A stretch of DNA of 64,000 bases from Actinoplanes nipponensis (GTDB lineage Bacteria > Actinomycetota > Actinomycetes > Mycobacteriales > Micromonosporaceae): contig NZ_BOMQ01000070.1 in NCBI RefSeq assembly GCF_016862275.1, positions 1 to 64,000 on the forward strand, written 5' to 3'. Made by a program: the position numbers and the translations under genes. This document shows, piece by piece, positions 1 through 8,493 of this stretch (the first letter of the stretch is position 1; every line of letters starts with the position of its first letter). The notes beneath the pieces were generated by a model that saw only the letters and a list, made by a program, of their open reading frames with translations, ran no database searches and was not told where the DNA came from.

Positions 1-1943
1 AGGCGGCGGACCGCTCGCAGACGCCGACGCGGCCGGCGGACCGCTCCCAGGCGCCGACGCGGCCGGTGGACCGCTCCCAGATGCCGACGGAGCCGGCGTC
101 TACCAAGGCTGACCAGGCCGGGGGGCCGGCATCCGCAGCACCGTCGAGGGCGGCCACCAGCCCGGCGCACGCCGCCGGGAAGGACGCGGGTGCGACCAAG
201 GGCCGCCCGACCGGGGCGGCAGCCACCTCGCCGGCCGCCCCGAACCGGTCCGCCCAGACCCCGGAAGTGCGTCCCGCCCAACCCGCAGCGGCTCCCGGCC
301 GGCCGGCGGCGTCCGCCCAGCCGGCAGGCTCGGCTCCGGGCCGGACTGAGGCGGCGTCTGGCCAGGCCGCGGACCCGGCCGATCGCCAGGCGGGGACGTC
401 TTCTGGTCGGCCGGCGGCTTCGGCGTCCGGCCGGCCTGGGGCGGGGTCTGTTCAGCCCGCGGGCTCGGCTGCCGGCCAGGCGGGGGTGTCCTCTGCTCCG
501 GCCACGGTGTCCGCGTCCGGCCAGGCCTCAGCTGCCGGTCAGGCCGAGGCGTCCTCTGTTCCGGCCGTGGCGTCCGCGTCCGGCCAGGCTGCGGCCTCGG
601 CTCCCAGCCGGTCAGACTCGGCTGTCCCGGCGCGGCCCGCAACCGCGGCTGCCAACCCGACGACTGTGGGCGGGGGAACCGCAGCCCCGGCGCAGCCGAC
701 CGGCCCGGCCCGGGCGTCCACGTCCGCCACGTTCCAGCCGCACCACGTCGCCCCGGCCGCGCCCGGCGAGGCTGCCGGTCCGCGGGACGGGGGTGCGCAG
801 GTCCCCGCCGCCGCGGCCAAGGCTCAGCCGGCTCAGCGGGACCCCGCGCCGACCCCGACGCGGCCCGCGCCGACGGACCCGACCCAGGTTCCGCCGACCA
901 ACCCGACGACACCGCGTCCGTCGGTACCCGGCCCGTCCCGGCCCGCCGACCCGGACCGCGAGCCGGTCCCGGCCGGCTCGGGCACCACCTCGGTCCGGCC
1001 CTCGTCGGCACCCGTCACCCCGGCCGGAGCCGGAAGCCAGGCCGCTGAGCAGCAGCACCAGGCCACGGCCGGCCGCACCCCGTCGGCCTGGCCCGCGTCG
1101 AAGCCGGCCGGGACAACACAGGCCGGACCCGCCTCGAAGCCGACGGGGACAACGCAGGCCTGGCCCGCGTCGAAGCCGGCCGGTACAACGCAGGCCGGGT
1201 CCGCCTCGAAGCCGACCGGTACAACGCAGGCCGGGTCCGCCTCGAAGCCGGGCGGGACAACCGACGCCGGACCCGCGTCGAAGCCGGAGCCGCACATCGC
1301 CGAGCAGCGCCACCGCCCGGCCACCATCCAGGTGAGCCAGAGCGCGGACGTCGACCCGGCGAAGCCGGTTCCGGCACCCTCCGCCGAGGCCACTGCGGCC
1401 ACCGCCCTCTCCACGAGCGTGGGGGAGAAGGTGGCCGCCGCGGAGAAGGTGGAAGAGGCCGCGAGGGCTGCCGGCGCCGCGGAGAAGGTGGCCGCGGCGA
1501 AAAAGGTGGAGGAGGCCGCGAGGGCCGTCGGCGCCGCGGAGAAGGTGGACGCTGCCGACAGCAGTGGCAAGGCCGAGAAGGCCGCCAACGCTGAGAGGGC
1601 CGTCGTCGCCGCCGAGAAGGCAGACGCTGCCGAGAAGGCCGACAAGGCCGACAAGGCCGACAAGGTCGTGAAGGCTGACGAGGCCGAGGCGGCACAGAAT
1701 GCCGCGGACACGGCGGAGAAGGCCGAGCCGGACAACGCCAAGCGCAAGCCCGAAGGCTCCCTCTCGCGGCTGGCGGCGTACAAGGCGGAGGTGGCGGAGC
1801 TGCTCGGCGGCGACTCGGCGGCCCGGCGGCGGCGGAAGAACACCACCGCCTCGGGGCTGCCCGCGCCCGATCCCGCCACCCAGGATCCGCCCATCAAGCT
1901 GACCCGTCCGCCCCGCAAGGGTGGCCCGCGCTCGAAGGACTGA
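1..1943 (+). CDS. Ala/Pro/Lys-rich low-complexity protein (5' end outside window)
   Basis: The frame is open from the first bases, so the start lies upstream; the first start-like codon inside is a GTG at 66 in the middle of a repeat and is unlikely to be used. The visible 640 or so residues have no recognisable domain. In order they show decapeptide repeats (A-D-R-S-Q-x-P-T-R-P), a long Ala/Pro/Gly/Ser region, six 12-residue repeats of the ASKPxGTTQAGP type (1088-1290), an Ala/Lys/Glu-rich stretch of histone-H1-like composition (about 1430-1730), and a short basic C-terminus with an RRRRK cluster. Such sequence is usually disordered. A folded domain may lie upstream of base 1. The gene is closed by a strong terminator. 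Function unknown; coding is supported by codon bias and frame continuity across the repeats. Confidence 0.7.
   Translation, partial: AADRSQTPTRPADRSQAPTRPVDRSQMPTEPASTKADQAGGPASAAPSRAATSPAHAAGKDAGATKGRPTGAAATSPAAPNRSAQTPEVRPAQPAAAPGRPAASAQPAGSAPGRTEAASGQAADPADRQAGTSSGRPAASASGRPGAGSVQPAGSAAGQAGVSSAPATVSASGQASAAGQAEASSVPAVASASGQAAASAPSRSDSAVPARPATAAANPTTVGGGTAAPAQPTGPARASTSATFQPHHVAPAAPGEAAGPRDGGAQVPAAAAKAQPAQRDPAPTPTRPAPTDPTQVPPTNPTTPRPSVPGPSRPADPDREPVPAGSGTTSVRPSSAPVTPAGAGSQAAEQQHQATAGRTPSAWPASKPAGTTQAGPASKPTGTTQAWPASKPAGTTQAGSASKPTGTTQAGSASKPGGTTDAGPASKPEPHIAEQRHRPATIQVSQSADVDPAKPVPAPSAEATAATALSTSVGEKVAAAEKVEEAARAAGAAEKVAAAKKVEEAARAVGAAEKVDAADSSGKAEKAANAERAVVAAEKADAAEKADKADKADKVVKADEAEAAQNAADTAEKAEPDNAKRKPEGSLSRLAAYKAEVAELLGGDSAARRRRKNTTASGLPAPDPATQDPPIKLTRPPRKGGPRSKD
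3..92 (+). repeat. 30-bp tandem repeat encoding a decapeptide
   Basis: Three adjacent 30-bp units encode ADRSQTPTRP, ADRSQAPTRP and VDRSQMPTEP in one frame. The array is cut by the window start, so more copies probably lie upstream. It keeps the frame because the period is a multiple of three. Confidence 0.75.
1088..1290 (+). repeat. 36-bp tandem repeat (six copies) inside the low-complexity gene
   Basis: The string tcgaagcc recurs at 1098, 1134, 1170, 1206, 1242 and 1278, exactly 36 bp apart. Each unit encodes a 12-residue ASKPxGTTQAGP-type segment. Such arrays change copy number easily by slippage while keeping the frame. Confidence 0.85.
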
Positions 1944-2020
1944 CCAGGCGCAAGCCCGGGCGGCCGCGGCCCGTGAGCCGGTTGCGGCCGCCCAGTGCTT
2001 CCGACAACCCCGACATACCG

Positions 2021-2059
2021 AAAAGGGCCCTCCGCGCTGCCGACGCGGAGGGCCCTTTT
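2021..2059 (+). terminator. Strong intrinsic terminator
   Basis: A perfect 16-bp stem (AAAAGGGCCCTCCGCG paired with CGCGGAGGGCCCTTTT) encloses a 7-base loop. The 3' arm ends in TTTT, and the 5' arm in AAAA, so it can act in both directions. It sits 78 bp after the stop of the low-complexity gene. The remainder of the 312-bp gap before orn (1944-2255) shows nothing else I can support. Confidence 0.85.
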
Positions 2060-2255
2060 ACCGGGGGAAACGGAGTAACCGAAGGGGGGCTTCGTCCGTT
2101 AAGCACACTTTACCCCGTTGATGGGCGAACTGGGTAGTCCTCGGCCCAATGCGGGCAATCTAGGGTGAACGTGCCCAGTGCGGGTGTCGCGTCCCCGGCG
2201 GGTGGGTACGGCGGACGCGGCGACACGCCTCCGGCCCGGCGCGTAGGCTGAGCGC

Positions 2256-2846
2256 GTGGCGGATCTTCTGGTGTGGATCGACTGTGAGATGACGGGTCTC
2301 GACCTGGGCAAGGATGCCCTGATCGAGGTGGCCGCGTTGGTGACCGGTCCCGATCTCAACGTTCTCGGCGAGGGCGTCGACCTCGTCATCCATGCCGATG
2401 ACGCGGCGCTCGACGCGATGCCGGAGGTGGTGCGCGAGATGCACGCCAAGTCCGGCCTCACCGACGAGGTACGCCGTTCCACGGTCACCATGGCGGAAGC
2501 CGAGGAAGCCGTCCTGGCGTACATCAAGCAGTTTGTCCCGAATCCCCGCTCCGCGCCGCTCTGTGGCAATTCCATCGCCACCGACCGGGGTTTCCTGGCC
2601 CGCGACATGCCCGCGCTGGACGACTTCCTGCACTACCGGATGATCGATGTCTCCTCGATCAAGGAGCTGGCCCGCCGCTGGTACCCGCGGGTGTACTTCG
2701 GCCAGCCGCAGAAGGGCCTCGCGCACCGCGCCCTGGCCGACATCCGCGAGAGCATCCGCGAGCTGGAGTACTACCGCCGCACGGTGTTCGTGCCGCTGCC
2801 CGGCCCGGACGTCGACCAGGCCCGGGCGATCGCCGCGGAGCTGTAG
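2256..2846 (+). CDS. orn: Oligoribonuclease (3'-5' exoribonuclease)
   Basis: Orn degrades 2-5 nt RNA fragments, including pGpG from c-di-GMP breakdown, to mononucleotides in the cytoplasm. The 196-aa product has the usual length of the family. The DEDDh exonuclease signature is complete: [10 protein letters not shown] near the N-terminus (Asp9, Glu11), the NSIATDRGF segment with the third acidic residue, and the C-terminal [11 protein letters not shown] segment with the His and last Asp. Translation starts at GTG 2256 directly before the conserved [14 protein letters not shown]. tRNA-His follows, a common arrangement in actinobacteria. Identification is secure. Confidence 0.96.
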   Translation: MADLLVWIDCEMTGLDLGKDALIEVAALVTGPDLNVLGEGVDLVIHADDAALDAMPEVVREMHAKSGLTDEVRRSTVTMAEAEEAVLAYIKQFVPNPRSAPLCGNSIATDRGFLARDMPALDDFLHYRMIDVSSIKELARRWYPRVYFGQPQKGLAHRALADIRESIRELEYYRRTVFVPLPGPDVDQARAIAAEL

Positions 2847-2947
2847 GCCGGCGCCGAGCCACGCCGAGCGGTAACCCGGTCGACGGTGGGCAGGGTGCTG
2901 CCGCTATGCTTGTCCGGCACGCGCCGCGGAGGGTTTGTCCGCGGCAG

Positions 2948-2979
2948 GGTTGTCGTAGCAATAAGGTTGTCGTAGCAAT
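2948..2979 (+). repeat. Tandem 15-bp direct repeat resembling the tRNA-His 5' end
   Basis: GGTTGTCGTAGCAAT occurs at 2948-2962 and again at 2965-2979, a 17-bp period. The mature tRNA-His begins with a related string (GGTGGTCGTAGCT, from 2986), so these look like two partial copies of the tRNA 5' end in its leader. Confidence 0.7.
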
Positions 2980-2986
2980 GCGGCAT

Positions 2987-3063
2987 GGTGGTCGTAGCTC
3001 AGCTGGTAGAGCACCGGGTTGTGGTCCCGGGGGTCGCGGGTTCAAGTCCCGTCGATCACCCCA
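2987..3063 (+). tRNA. tRNA-His (anticodon GTG)
   Basis: A full cloverleaf can be drawn. The acceptor stem is GTGGTCG (2988-2994) paired with CGATCAC (3053-3059). The D-arm contains AGCTCAGCTGGTAGAGC, the anticodon stem-loop is CCGGGTT-GTG-GTCCCGG, and the T-arm carries GGGTTCAAGTCCC. G-1 at 2987 can pair with C73, the hallmark of tRNA-His, and CCA is encoded at 3061-3063. A weak promoter (TATGCT near 2904) lies upstream and a terminator follows directly. Confidence 0.97.
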
Positions 3064-3075
3064 GAGCAGTGAGGC

Positions 3076-3111
3076 CGGAAGGGTCAGTCGCACACGCGAC
3101 TGACCCTTCCG
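3076..3111 (+). terminator. Intrinsic terminator after tRNA-His
   Basis: A perfect 16-bp stem (3076-3091 with 3096-3111) encloses the loop ACAC and starts 13 bp after the tRNA CCA. There is no clear U-tract, typical for high-GC actinobacteria. It also lies downstream of the convergent MHYT gene, so it may serve both. Confidence 0.75.
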
Positions 3112-3184
3112 CCGTTCGTGGCCCGCTCGGCCGGGGGAAAGCGACAGCCGGGTCTGGAGAGCCCGAGAAGCCCCCGGCGCAAGA

Positions 3185-4066
3185 TCACTGCCCCGCGCGG
3201 TCCCGGAACGTCCAGGAGGCCCCGCCCGTCGGCATCCGCCGCCCGTTCGGCCCCTGCTGCGCGACCGGCTCGTACAGGTCGTCGTCGTCCTCGCCGTCCA
3301 GCCGTCCGGCCAGGTACGCCGCGGCCGCCCGGTCCTCCTCGGTCGGCGCCGCCATCAGCGCGTACACCAGGCCGAGGATGCCGAAGATGACGGTGAGGCC
3401 GATCGGGATGAGCAGGCTGCTCGCCGTGGCCCCGGTCACCGAGGCGCCGGTCGCGCCGTCCTGCCGTACCGACATGGCGGACATGCCGACGAAGTGCATG
3501 CCGTTGACCGCGATGCCCATGACCAGGGCGGACGCGAGGATGGCGAGCGGCCGCTGCACGGTCATGGCCAGCCACAGTGCCACGGTGGCCGCGACGACAG
3601 CGATGATGACGGCGGCCACCACCCGGCTGGTGAGGTAGTTGATGGTGCCGTCGAGGTGCATGGCGAACATGCCGGTGAAGTGCATCGCGGCCACGCCGAG
3701 GCCGGCGAACAGGCCGCCGATGACGATCCGCGCGCCCTGGACCTTGGTGCCGCGGGCCGCGATGGACAGGCCGATGGCGACGGCGCCGATCGCGATGAGC
3801 GCGCTGAGGGCGGTCACCGGGACGTCGTACCGGATCGGCAGGCCGACCACGCTGAAGCCCAGCATCGCCACGAAGTGCATGGTCCAGATGCCGGTGCCGC
3901 CGATGGCGACCGCCGCCAGGGTGAGCCACCAGGCGCGCCAGCCGGCGCTGGGCGCCGTGCGCAGCCGGACCGCGCACACCAGCCCGAGCAGTGACCCGAG
4001 CACGGACAGCGTGTAGCTGAACGTCGGCGTCAGCCAGCCGTGTTCGAAGTGGTGGATCTGCGCCAT
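3185..4066 (-). CDS. MHYT-domain integral membrane sensor protein
   Basis: The 293-aa protein has about seven hydrophobic segments. It carries the repeated MHYT-type motifs MHFVAM (about residues 63-68), MHFTGMFAMHL (about 128-138) and MHFVGM (about 190-195), which in this family are thought to bind metal and sense a diatomic gas or copper. In many bacteria MHYT modules are fused to GGDEF/EAL c-di-GMP domains. Here the protein ends in a roughly 60-residue acidic, charged cytoplasmic tail with no enzymatic domain, so it would need a partner. ATG at 4066 is the natural start. The gene stands alone, with 156 bp of leader in front of it and tRNA-His convergent. The molecular role is inferred from family knowledge only. 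Confidence 0.85.
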   Translation of the reverse strand: MAQIHHFEHGWLTPTFSYTLSVLGSLLGLVCAVRLRTAPSAGWRAWWLTLAAVAIGGTGIWTMHFVAMLGFSVVGLPIRYDVPVTALSALIAIGAVAIGLSIAARGTKVQGARIVIGGLFAGLGVAAMHFTGMFAMHLDGTINYLTSRVVAAVIIAVVAATVALWLAMTVQRPLAILASALVMGIAVNGMHFVGMSAMSVRQDGATGASVTGATASSLLIPIGLTVIFGILGLVYALMAAPTEEDRAAAAYLAGRLDGEDDDDLYEPVAQQGPNGRRMPTGGASWTFRDRAGQ

Positions 4067-4222
4067 GCCTGGTCACTCCCTAGATCGGCCTACCGATGCA
4101 TCGTGCCTGCCTTACCCGCGATCGGCATCGCCATGTGCGGCGCCGGCCCATGTTTGCGACGTTGGGAGGGGGCTGTTTTGCCTGTTCGGTGGCGCGCGGC
4201 CGCCGTCGATCGGGGTGGATGA

Positions 4223-7200
4223 TCAGGACGGACGAGGGGCGGGTTGCGCCAGGTGATCGGCCACTGGACCGAGGGTGATCACGCCGCTGCCGGCCCCGGC
4301 GATCTCGCCGGCCGCCGGCCGCAGCTCGGCGCGCAGGCGCGCGAGCAGGGCTTGATCGTCCAGGGCGCGGGCCGCGCGGACGGCCAGGCACAGCCGCGCC
4401 TCACGCAGCAGGTCGTGCGGAGATTCCGGTACGGCCCGCAGCGCCGCCGCCGCCCCCACCCGATCGCCCCTGGCGAGCAGCACCAGCGGCCGGGCCCACG
4501 GCTCGTACGGGCCGAAGTCGCCGTCCGGGGCGCCGTCCCCAGCCAAGGTCAGCAGGGCCAGGGCCGGCAGCCCGTCCGCCATCCCCGGCATGCCGCTGCC
4601 GGCCAGCCTGACCTGCGCGGCCCGGTACGCGTCGGCCGCCTCCGCCGCCCGGCCGTCCAGGGCCAGGCGCAGCGCGGCGTACCACTGGGTCAGCACCGCC
4701 ACCAGCGGCAGCTCGTAGCGCTCGGCCAGCCGGTCCGCGGCCGCCGCGTGGGCGTCCGCGACAGCGGGCTCGCCCAGCGCGCTGTGGGCCTGCATGAGGA
4801 TCAGGTGGGCCAGCACCTCGAAGGTGACCAGCTCGTTCCCGGCGGCCAGCGTGAGCAGCTCGGCCCCGAGCGCGGCCCGCTCGGCGGCCAGCCCGGCGCG
4901 GCCGAACGTGTGCATGAACCGCGCGTTGAGGGCGAACGCCAGCAGCGCCGGATCCCCGGTCCGCCGGGCGATGGCCTCGGCCTCGCGGGCCGCCCGGTCC
5001 CCGCGGCCGGTGGTGGTGCCCCGCAGCTCCAGCGCGATGGTGCTCAGCAGCCGGCTGCGCTGCTCGGGCCGCAGCGCGCCGGGCCCGGCCAGGATCCGCT
5101 CGGCCTCCTCGACGACCTGCCGGGAGAGCTGGTCGTCGTCGTTGCGGGTCCAGACCGCCGGCACGGCGAAGGCGGCGAGCACGGTCGCCGCGAGATCCGG
5201 ATCGTCGAGGTGCCGGACGGCGGCGACCGCCTCGGCCCGCAACCGGCGTGCCGCGTCCAGGTGCCCGGTCACGGCCAAGGCCCGGCCGAGCCCCATCACC
5301 GCCGCCAGCCGACCCCGGGCCTCGGCCGGCGTCCCGCGGTCGTACGCGTCGATCGCCTGCCGCCACAGCCGGGCCGCCTCGTGCGGCCGCGAGCCCCGCT
5401 CGGCCCGGTCGGCGGCCGCCGCGGAGTAGCGGGCCGCGCGGGCCGCGGTGGCCGGGGTGGCGGCCCGGGCGAAGTGGTGGGCGAGGGCGGCGACGTCCCC
5501 GGGGCGCAGGCGTTCCAGCGCCTCCCCGGCGGCGGCATGCCAGTGGGCGCGGCGCAGCGCGGACAGGTCGCCGTAGATCGTGTCCCGGACCAGCAGGTGA
5601 CCGAACCGCGGCCGCCCGCCCGGACCCTCCTCGGTGAGCAGGCCCTCCGTCAGCGCCGCGTCCAGGCCGTCCAGCACGGCCGCCTCGTCGCCGGTCAGCA
5701 GGGTCAGCAGCTCCGGGTCGACGTCGCGGCCGAGCACGGCCGCCTGCCGCAGCACGGTCAGCGCCGGCTCCGGTAACCGCGCCAGCCGGTGCCGGATCAC
5801 GTCGCGGACGCCGGCCGGCACCCTGTCCAGGGCGGCGCCGCCCTCGGCGGCGAACAGCCGGGCAAGTTCGCGCACGAAGAACGGATTGCCGCCGCTGCGG
5901 CGATGGATCAGCCGCGCGGCGGACGCGTCCAGGCCGGCCCCGGCCACGGTACGGGCCAGCGCCCCGGCCGCCGCCTCACCCAGCCCGCCCAGATAAACCC
6001 GCACCGGCTCGGTACGCGCGAACCGGGCCAGCGCCGCGGTCAACTCCGGCGTGATCTCGGTGGCCCGGAAGGTCCCGACGACCAGCACCGGCACCGCCTC
6101 GACCACCAGCGCGGCGAGCAGCTCCAGCGTGCCCTCGTCGGCGCGGTGCAGATCGTCGGCGACCAGCAGCACGGGCCGTCCCCGGGCGGCGGGCGCGGTC
6201 AGGCGGGCCACCGCGGCTCGCCGCGCGCGGAACCGGGCCACAGCCGGATCCCCGGCGGCGGCCTCCGGCTCCTGCCCGCCGGGCCAGGTCACCGGCGCGC
6301 CGTCGTGGCCCGGGCCGTGCCCCCAGGTGGCCGTCCAGCCCCGCGCGGTCAGCCGGCGGCTCAGGGCCTCGGCCAGGGCGGTCTTGCCGGCGCCGGCGTC
6401 ACCGGAGACCAGCGCGAGCGCGGCCCGGCCCCGCGCGGCGACGGCGTCGGCCAGGCCCACCAGCCGGCCCAACTCCTCATCCCGCCCGAAAAGCCCATCG
6501 GCCGCCGACCCGGCCAGTCCCGGCCCGGCGGGATCCGGCCGGGGAGAGGCCGCTCCGCGTCCCGGCCCGGCTGGATCCGGCCCGGGAGAGGCCGCTCCGC
6601 GCCCCGGCCCGGCTGGATCCGGCCCGGGACAGGCCGCTCCGCGCCCCGGCCCGGCTGGATCCGGCCCGTGGCCCGGCCCGCGGAAGGCCGTGCTGAGATC
6701 CGGCCCGGCGCGAGGCGGCCCGGCGGGAGCCGATCCGGCGGAAGACGGCCCGGCGACGGCATCAAGCCCGGGGCGCACGGCCGCGTCCGGGCTCAGGTGC
6801 GGAGCCTGGGCCAGGATGTCGGCCGCCAACCGCTGCAGCCGGGGCCCCGGATCCACCCCCAGCTCATCCGCCAGCGCCGCCCGTACCTCGCGCAGCGCAG
6901 CCAGCGCCGCCCCCTGCCGCCCGGCCCGGTACAGCGCCAACGCCAGCAACCCCCAGGCGTCCTCCCGCAACGGCTGGGCCGCGGCGTGCTCGCGCAGGCC
7001 CGAGGCCGCCTCGGCAGCCCGGCCCAGCGTGAGCAGCGCCTCCCCCCGCCGCTCGAGCGCCAGCATCCGCAGCTCGTCCAGCCGGTCGATCTCGGCGCGG
7101 GCCCAGTGCTGGCCGGCGTACTCCGCGTAGGCGGGCCCGTGCCACAGGCCGAGCGCCGCCTCCAGCCCAGCCAGCGCCGGGCTCGCCGCGCCGGCGGCGA

Positions 7201-7561
7201 GCAGGTCGCCCGCCGCGGCCACCGCCGCCTCGAACCGCCAGGCGTCCACCGCGTCCGGCGCGGCCGGCAGCGCGTACCCGGGCGGCGCGGTGACCAGCAG
7301 CCGGGCCGGCTGCCGCGGCGCCCGGTCCGGTTCCAGCGCCCGGCGCAGGTCCGACACGAAGGTGCGCAGGGCCGGAACGGCCCCCTTGGGCGGCCGTTCC
7401 CACAGGTCGTCGACCAGCCGGTCGACCGGCACGACCCGGCCGCGGGCGATCAGCAGGCGGGCCAGCACGGCCCGGTGCCGGGGACCCTTCAGCGGTACGG
7501 GACCCAGCGCCGTGCCCGCCCGCACGGGCCCGAGCACGCTGAAGGTCACCACGTCACCCAT
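4223..7561 (-). CDS. SARP/AfsR-type transcriptional regulator with AAA ATPase (LuxR/MalT-like large form)
   Basis: The 1112-residue regulator has an N-terminal OmpR-type winged helix (about 1-95: FSVLGPVRAG, LARLLIARGRVV, LVDDLWERPPKGA). A bacterial transcriptional activation domain follows (about 96-245). Then comes a Pro/Gly-rich linker with 42-bp DNA repeats (about 260-350), an AAA/STAND NTPase with Walker A GDAGAGKT (about 385-392) and Walker B LLVADDLH (about 463-470), and a long alpha-helical TPR-like C-terminus. Large SARPs activate secondary-metabolite or stress genes and use ATP as a switch. No biosynthetic cluster is adjacent. Its start is only 53 bp from the divergent hydrolase at 7615, so that gene is a plausible target. 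Domain assignment is firm; the regulon is unknown. Confidence 0.9.
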   Translation of the reverse strand: MGDVVTFSVLGPVRAGTALGPVPLKGPRHRAVLARLLIARGRVVPVDRLVDDLWERPPKGAVPALRTFVSDLRRALEPDRAPRQPARLLVTAPPGYALPAAPDAVDAWRFEAAVAAAGDLLAAGAASPALAGLEAALGLWHGPAYAEYAGQHWARAEIDRLDELRMLALERRGEALLTLGRAAEAASGLREHAAAQPLREDAWGLLALALYRAGRQGAALAALREVRAALADELGVDPGPRLQRLAADILAQAPHLSPDAAVRPGLDAVAGPSSAGSAPAGPPRAGPDLSTAFRGPGHGPDPAGPGRGAACPGPDPAGPGRGAASPGPDPAGPGRGAASPRPDPAGPGLAGSAADGLFGRDEELGRLVGLADAVAARGRAALALVSGDAGAGKTALAEALSRRLTARGWTATWGHGPGHDGAPVTWPGGQEPEAAAGDPAVARFRARRAAVARLTAPAARGRPVLLVADDLHRADEGTLELLAALVVEAVPVLVVGTFRATEITPELTAALARFARTEPVRVYLGGLGEAAAGALARTVAGAGLDASAARLIHRRSGGNPFFVRELARLFAAEGGAALDRVPAGVRDVIRHRLARLPEPALTVLRQAAVLGRDVDPELLTLLTGDEAAVLDGLDAALTEGLLTEEGPGGRPRFGHLLVRDTIYGDLSALRRAHWHAAAGEALERLRPGDVAALAHHFARAATPATAARAARYSAAAADRAERGSRPHEAARLWRQAIDAYDRGTPAEARGRLAAVMGLGRALAVTGHLDAARRLRAEAVAAVRHLDDPDLAATVLAAFAVPAVWTRNDDDQLSRQVVEEAERILAGPGALRPEQRSRLLSTIALELRGTTTGRGDRAAREAEAIARRTGDPALLAFALNARFMHTFGRAGLAAERAALGAELLTLAAGNELVTFEVLAHLILMQAHSALGEPAVADAHAAAADRLAERYELPLVAVLTQWYAALRLALDGRAAEAADAYRAAQVRLAGSGMPGMADGLPALALLTLAGDGAPDGDFGPYEPWARPLVLLARGDRVGAAAALRAVPESPHDLLREARLCLAVRAARALDDQALLARLRAELRPAAGEIAGAGSGVITLGPVADHLAQPAPRPS
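6516..6674 (-). repeat. 42-bp tandem repeat in the SARP linker
   Basis: The unit beginning gccgctccgc recurs at 6549, 6591 and 6633, exactly 42 bp apart, with a degenerate copy on the left. It encodes 14-residue units rich in Pro and Gly (PDPAGPGRGAA type) between the activation domain and the ATPase domain, in frame. Confidence 0.8.
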
Positions 7562-7614
7562 CTAAGCAGCGCGCTGATCCGCCGTTGACCGGCTGCTGAT
7601 CCGTCCCGGGCACC

Positions 7615-8493
7615 GTGGCGGGCATGAACCCCACCATCACCGGATTCGACCACCGGCGCGTCACCGTCGCCGACGGCGTGGCCCTTCAGGTCGCGGTCGG
7701 CGGCTCGGGCAGCCCGATCGTGCTGCTGCACGGCTTCCCGCAGACCCACCTGATGTGGCGGCACGTCGCCGCCGACCTGGCCGCGGACCACACCGTCATC
7801 TGCCCCGACCTGCGCGGCTACGGCGCCAGCGACAAGCCCGCCGGGGACGCGTACGCCAAGCGGACCATGGCGGCCGACGTCGTGGCGCTGGCCCGGGCGC
7901 TGGGTCACGACCGGTTCGCCCTGGCCGGCCACGACCGCGGCGCCCTGGTCGCCATCCGCGCCGGCCTGGACCATCCGGCGGCCGTCACCCACCTCGCCTC
8001 GCTGGACGTGCTGCCGACCCTGGACATGTGGGAGGTCATGCACGGCGTCACCGCCGCGGTCGGCTTCCACCTGTACCTGATGGCGCAGCCGCCCGGCCTG
8101 CCCGAGAAGCTGATCGGGGCCGCCCCGGACGCCTTCTTCGGCCACTTCCTGGACGTCTGGACCCGGCAGCCGGACGCGATCCCGCCCGAGGTACGCGCCG
8201 CGTACCTGCGGGCCTGTCGCGAGGCGGTGCCGTCGATCGTCGCCGACTACCGGGCCTCGGCCGGCGTCGACGTGGAGCACGACCGCGCCGACCGGGAAGC
8301 GGGCCGACGGCTCCGGATGCCGGTGACGGTGCTGCAGCAGGACTGGGGCGCGGCGCTGGGCTTCGACGCGGCGGCCATCTGGCGGGCGTGGGCGCCGGAC
8401 CTGGAGCACCGAACCGTCTCGTGCGGTCACTTCATGGCGGAGGAGGCCCCGGCCGAGGTGGTCAAGGCTCTGCGCGAGCTGCTGAGCCGGTAG
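7615..8493 (+). CDS. Alpha/beta hydrolase, haloacetate-dehalogenase/epoxide-hydrolase type
   Basis: The 292-aa alpha/beta hydrolase has the HGFPQTHLMWRH oxyanion segment, CPDLRGYGASDKP, and the nucleophile elbow AGHDRGA in which the nucleophile is Asp, as in dehalogenases and epoxide hydrolases. A cap-domain segment (LMAQPPGLPEKLI) and the C-terminal SCGHFMAEE catalytic His follow. Fluoroacetate dehalogenases carry Asp-Arg-x-x-Arg at the elbow; here the second Arg is Leu (DRGAL), so true haloacetate activity is doubtful. The listed start is GTG 7615, but ATG 7624 (MNPTITGF) is equally likely. It is divergent from the SARP gene and overlaps the convergent NACHT gene by 32 bp at the 3' end. Substrate unknown. 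Confidence 0.85.
   Translation: MAGMNPTITGFDHRRVTVADGVALQVAVGGSGSPIVLLHGFPQTHLMWRHVAADLAADHTVICPDLRGYGASDKPAGDAYAKRTMAADVVALARALGHDRFALAGHDRGALVAIRAGLDHPAAVTHLASLDVLPTLDMWEVMHGVTAAVGFHLYLMAQPPGLPEKLIGAAPDAFFGHFLDVWTRQPDAIPPEVRAAYLRACREAVPSIVADYRASAGVDVEHDRADREAGRRLRMPVTVLQQDWGAALGFDAAAIWRAWAPDLEHRTVSCGHFMAEEAPAEVVKALRELLSR

Noticed and set aside
4067-4222. Possible c-di-GMP (GEMM-I) riboswitch in the leader of the MHYT gene, suggested by GGCAAAAC and CGTCGCAAAC strings on the minus strand.
   Set aside because: The helix between the two strings is too short and the downstream tetraloop-receptor segment does not match the GEMM consensus. A covariance-model search would settle it.
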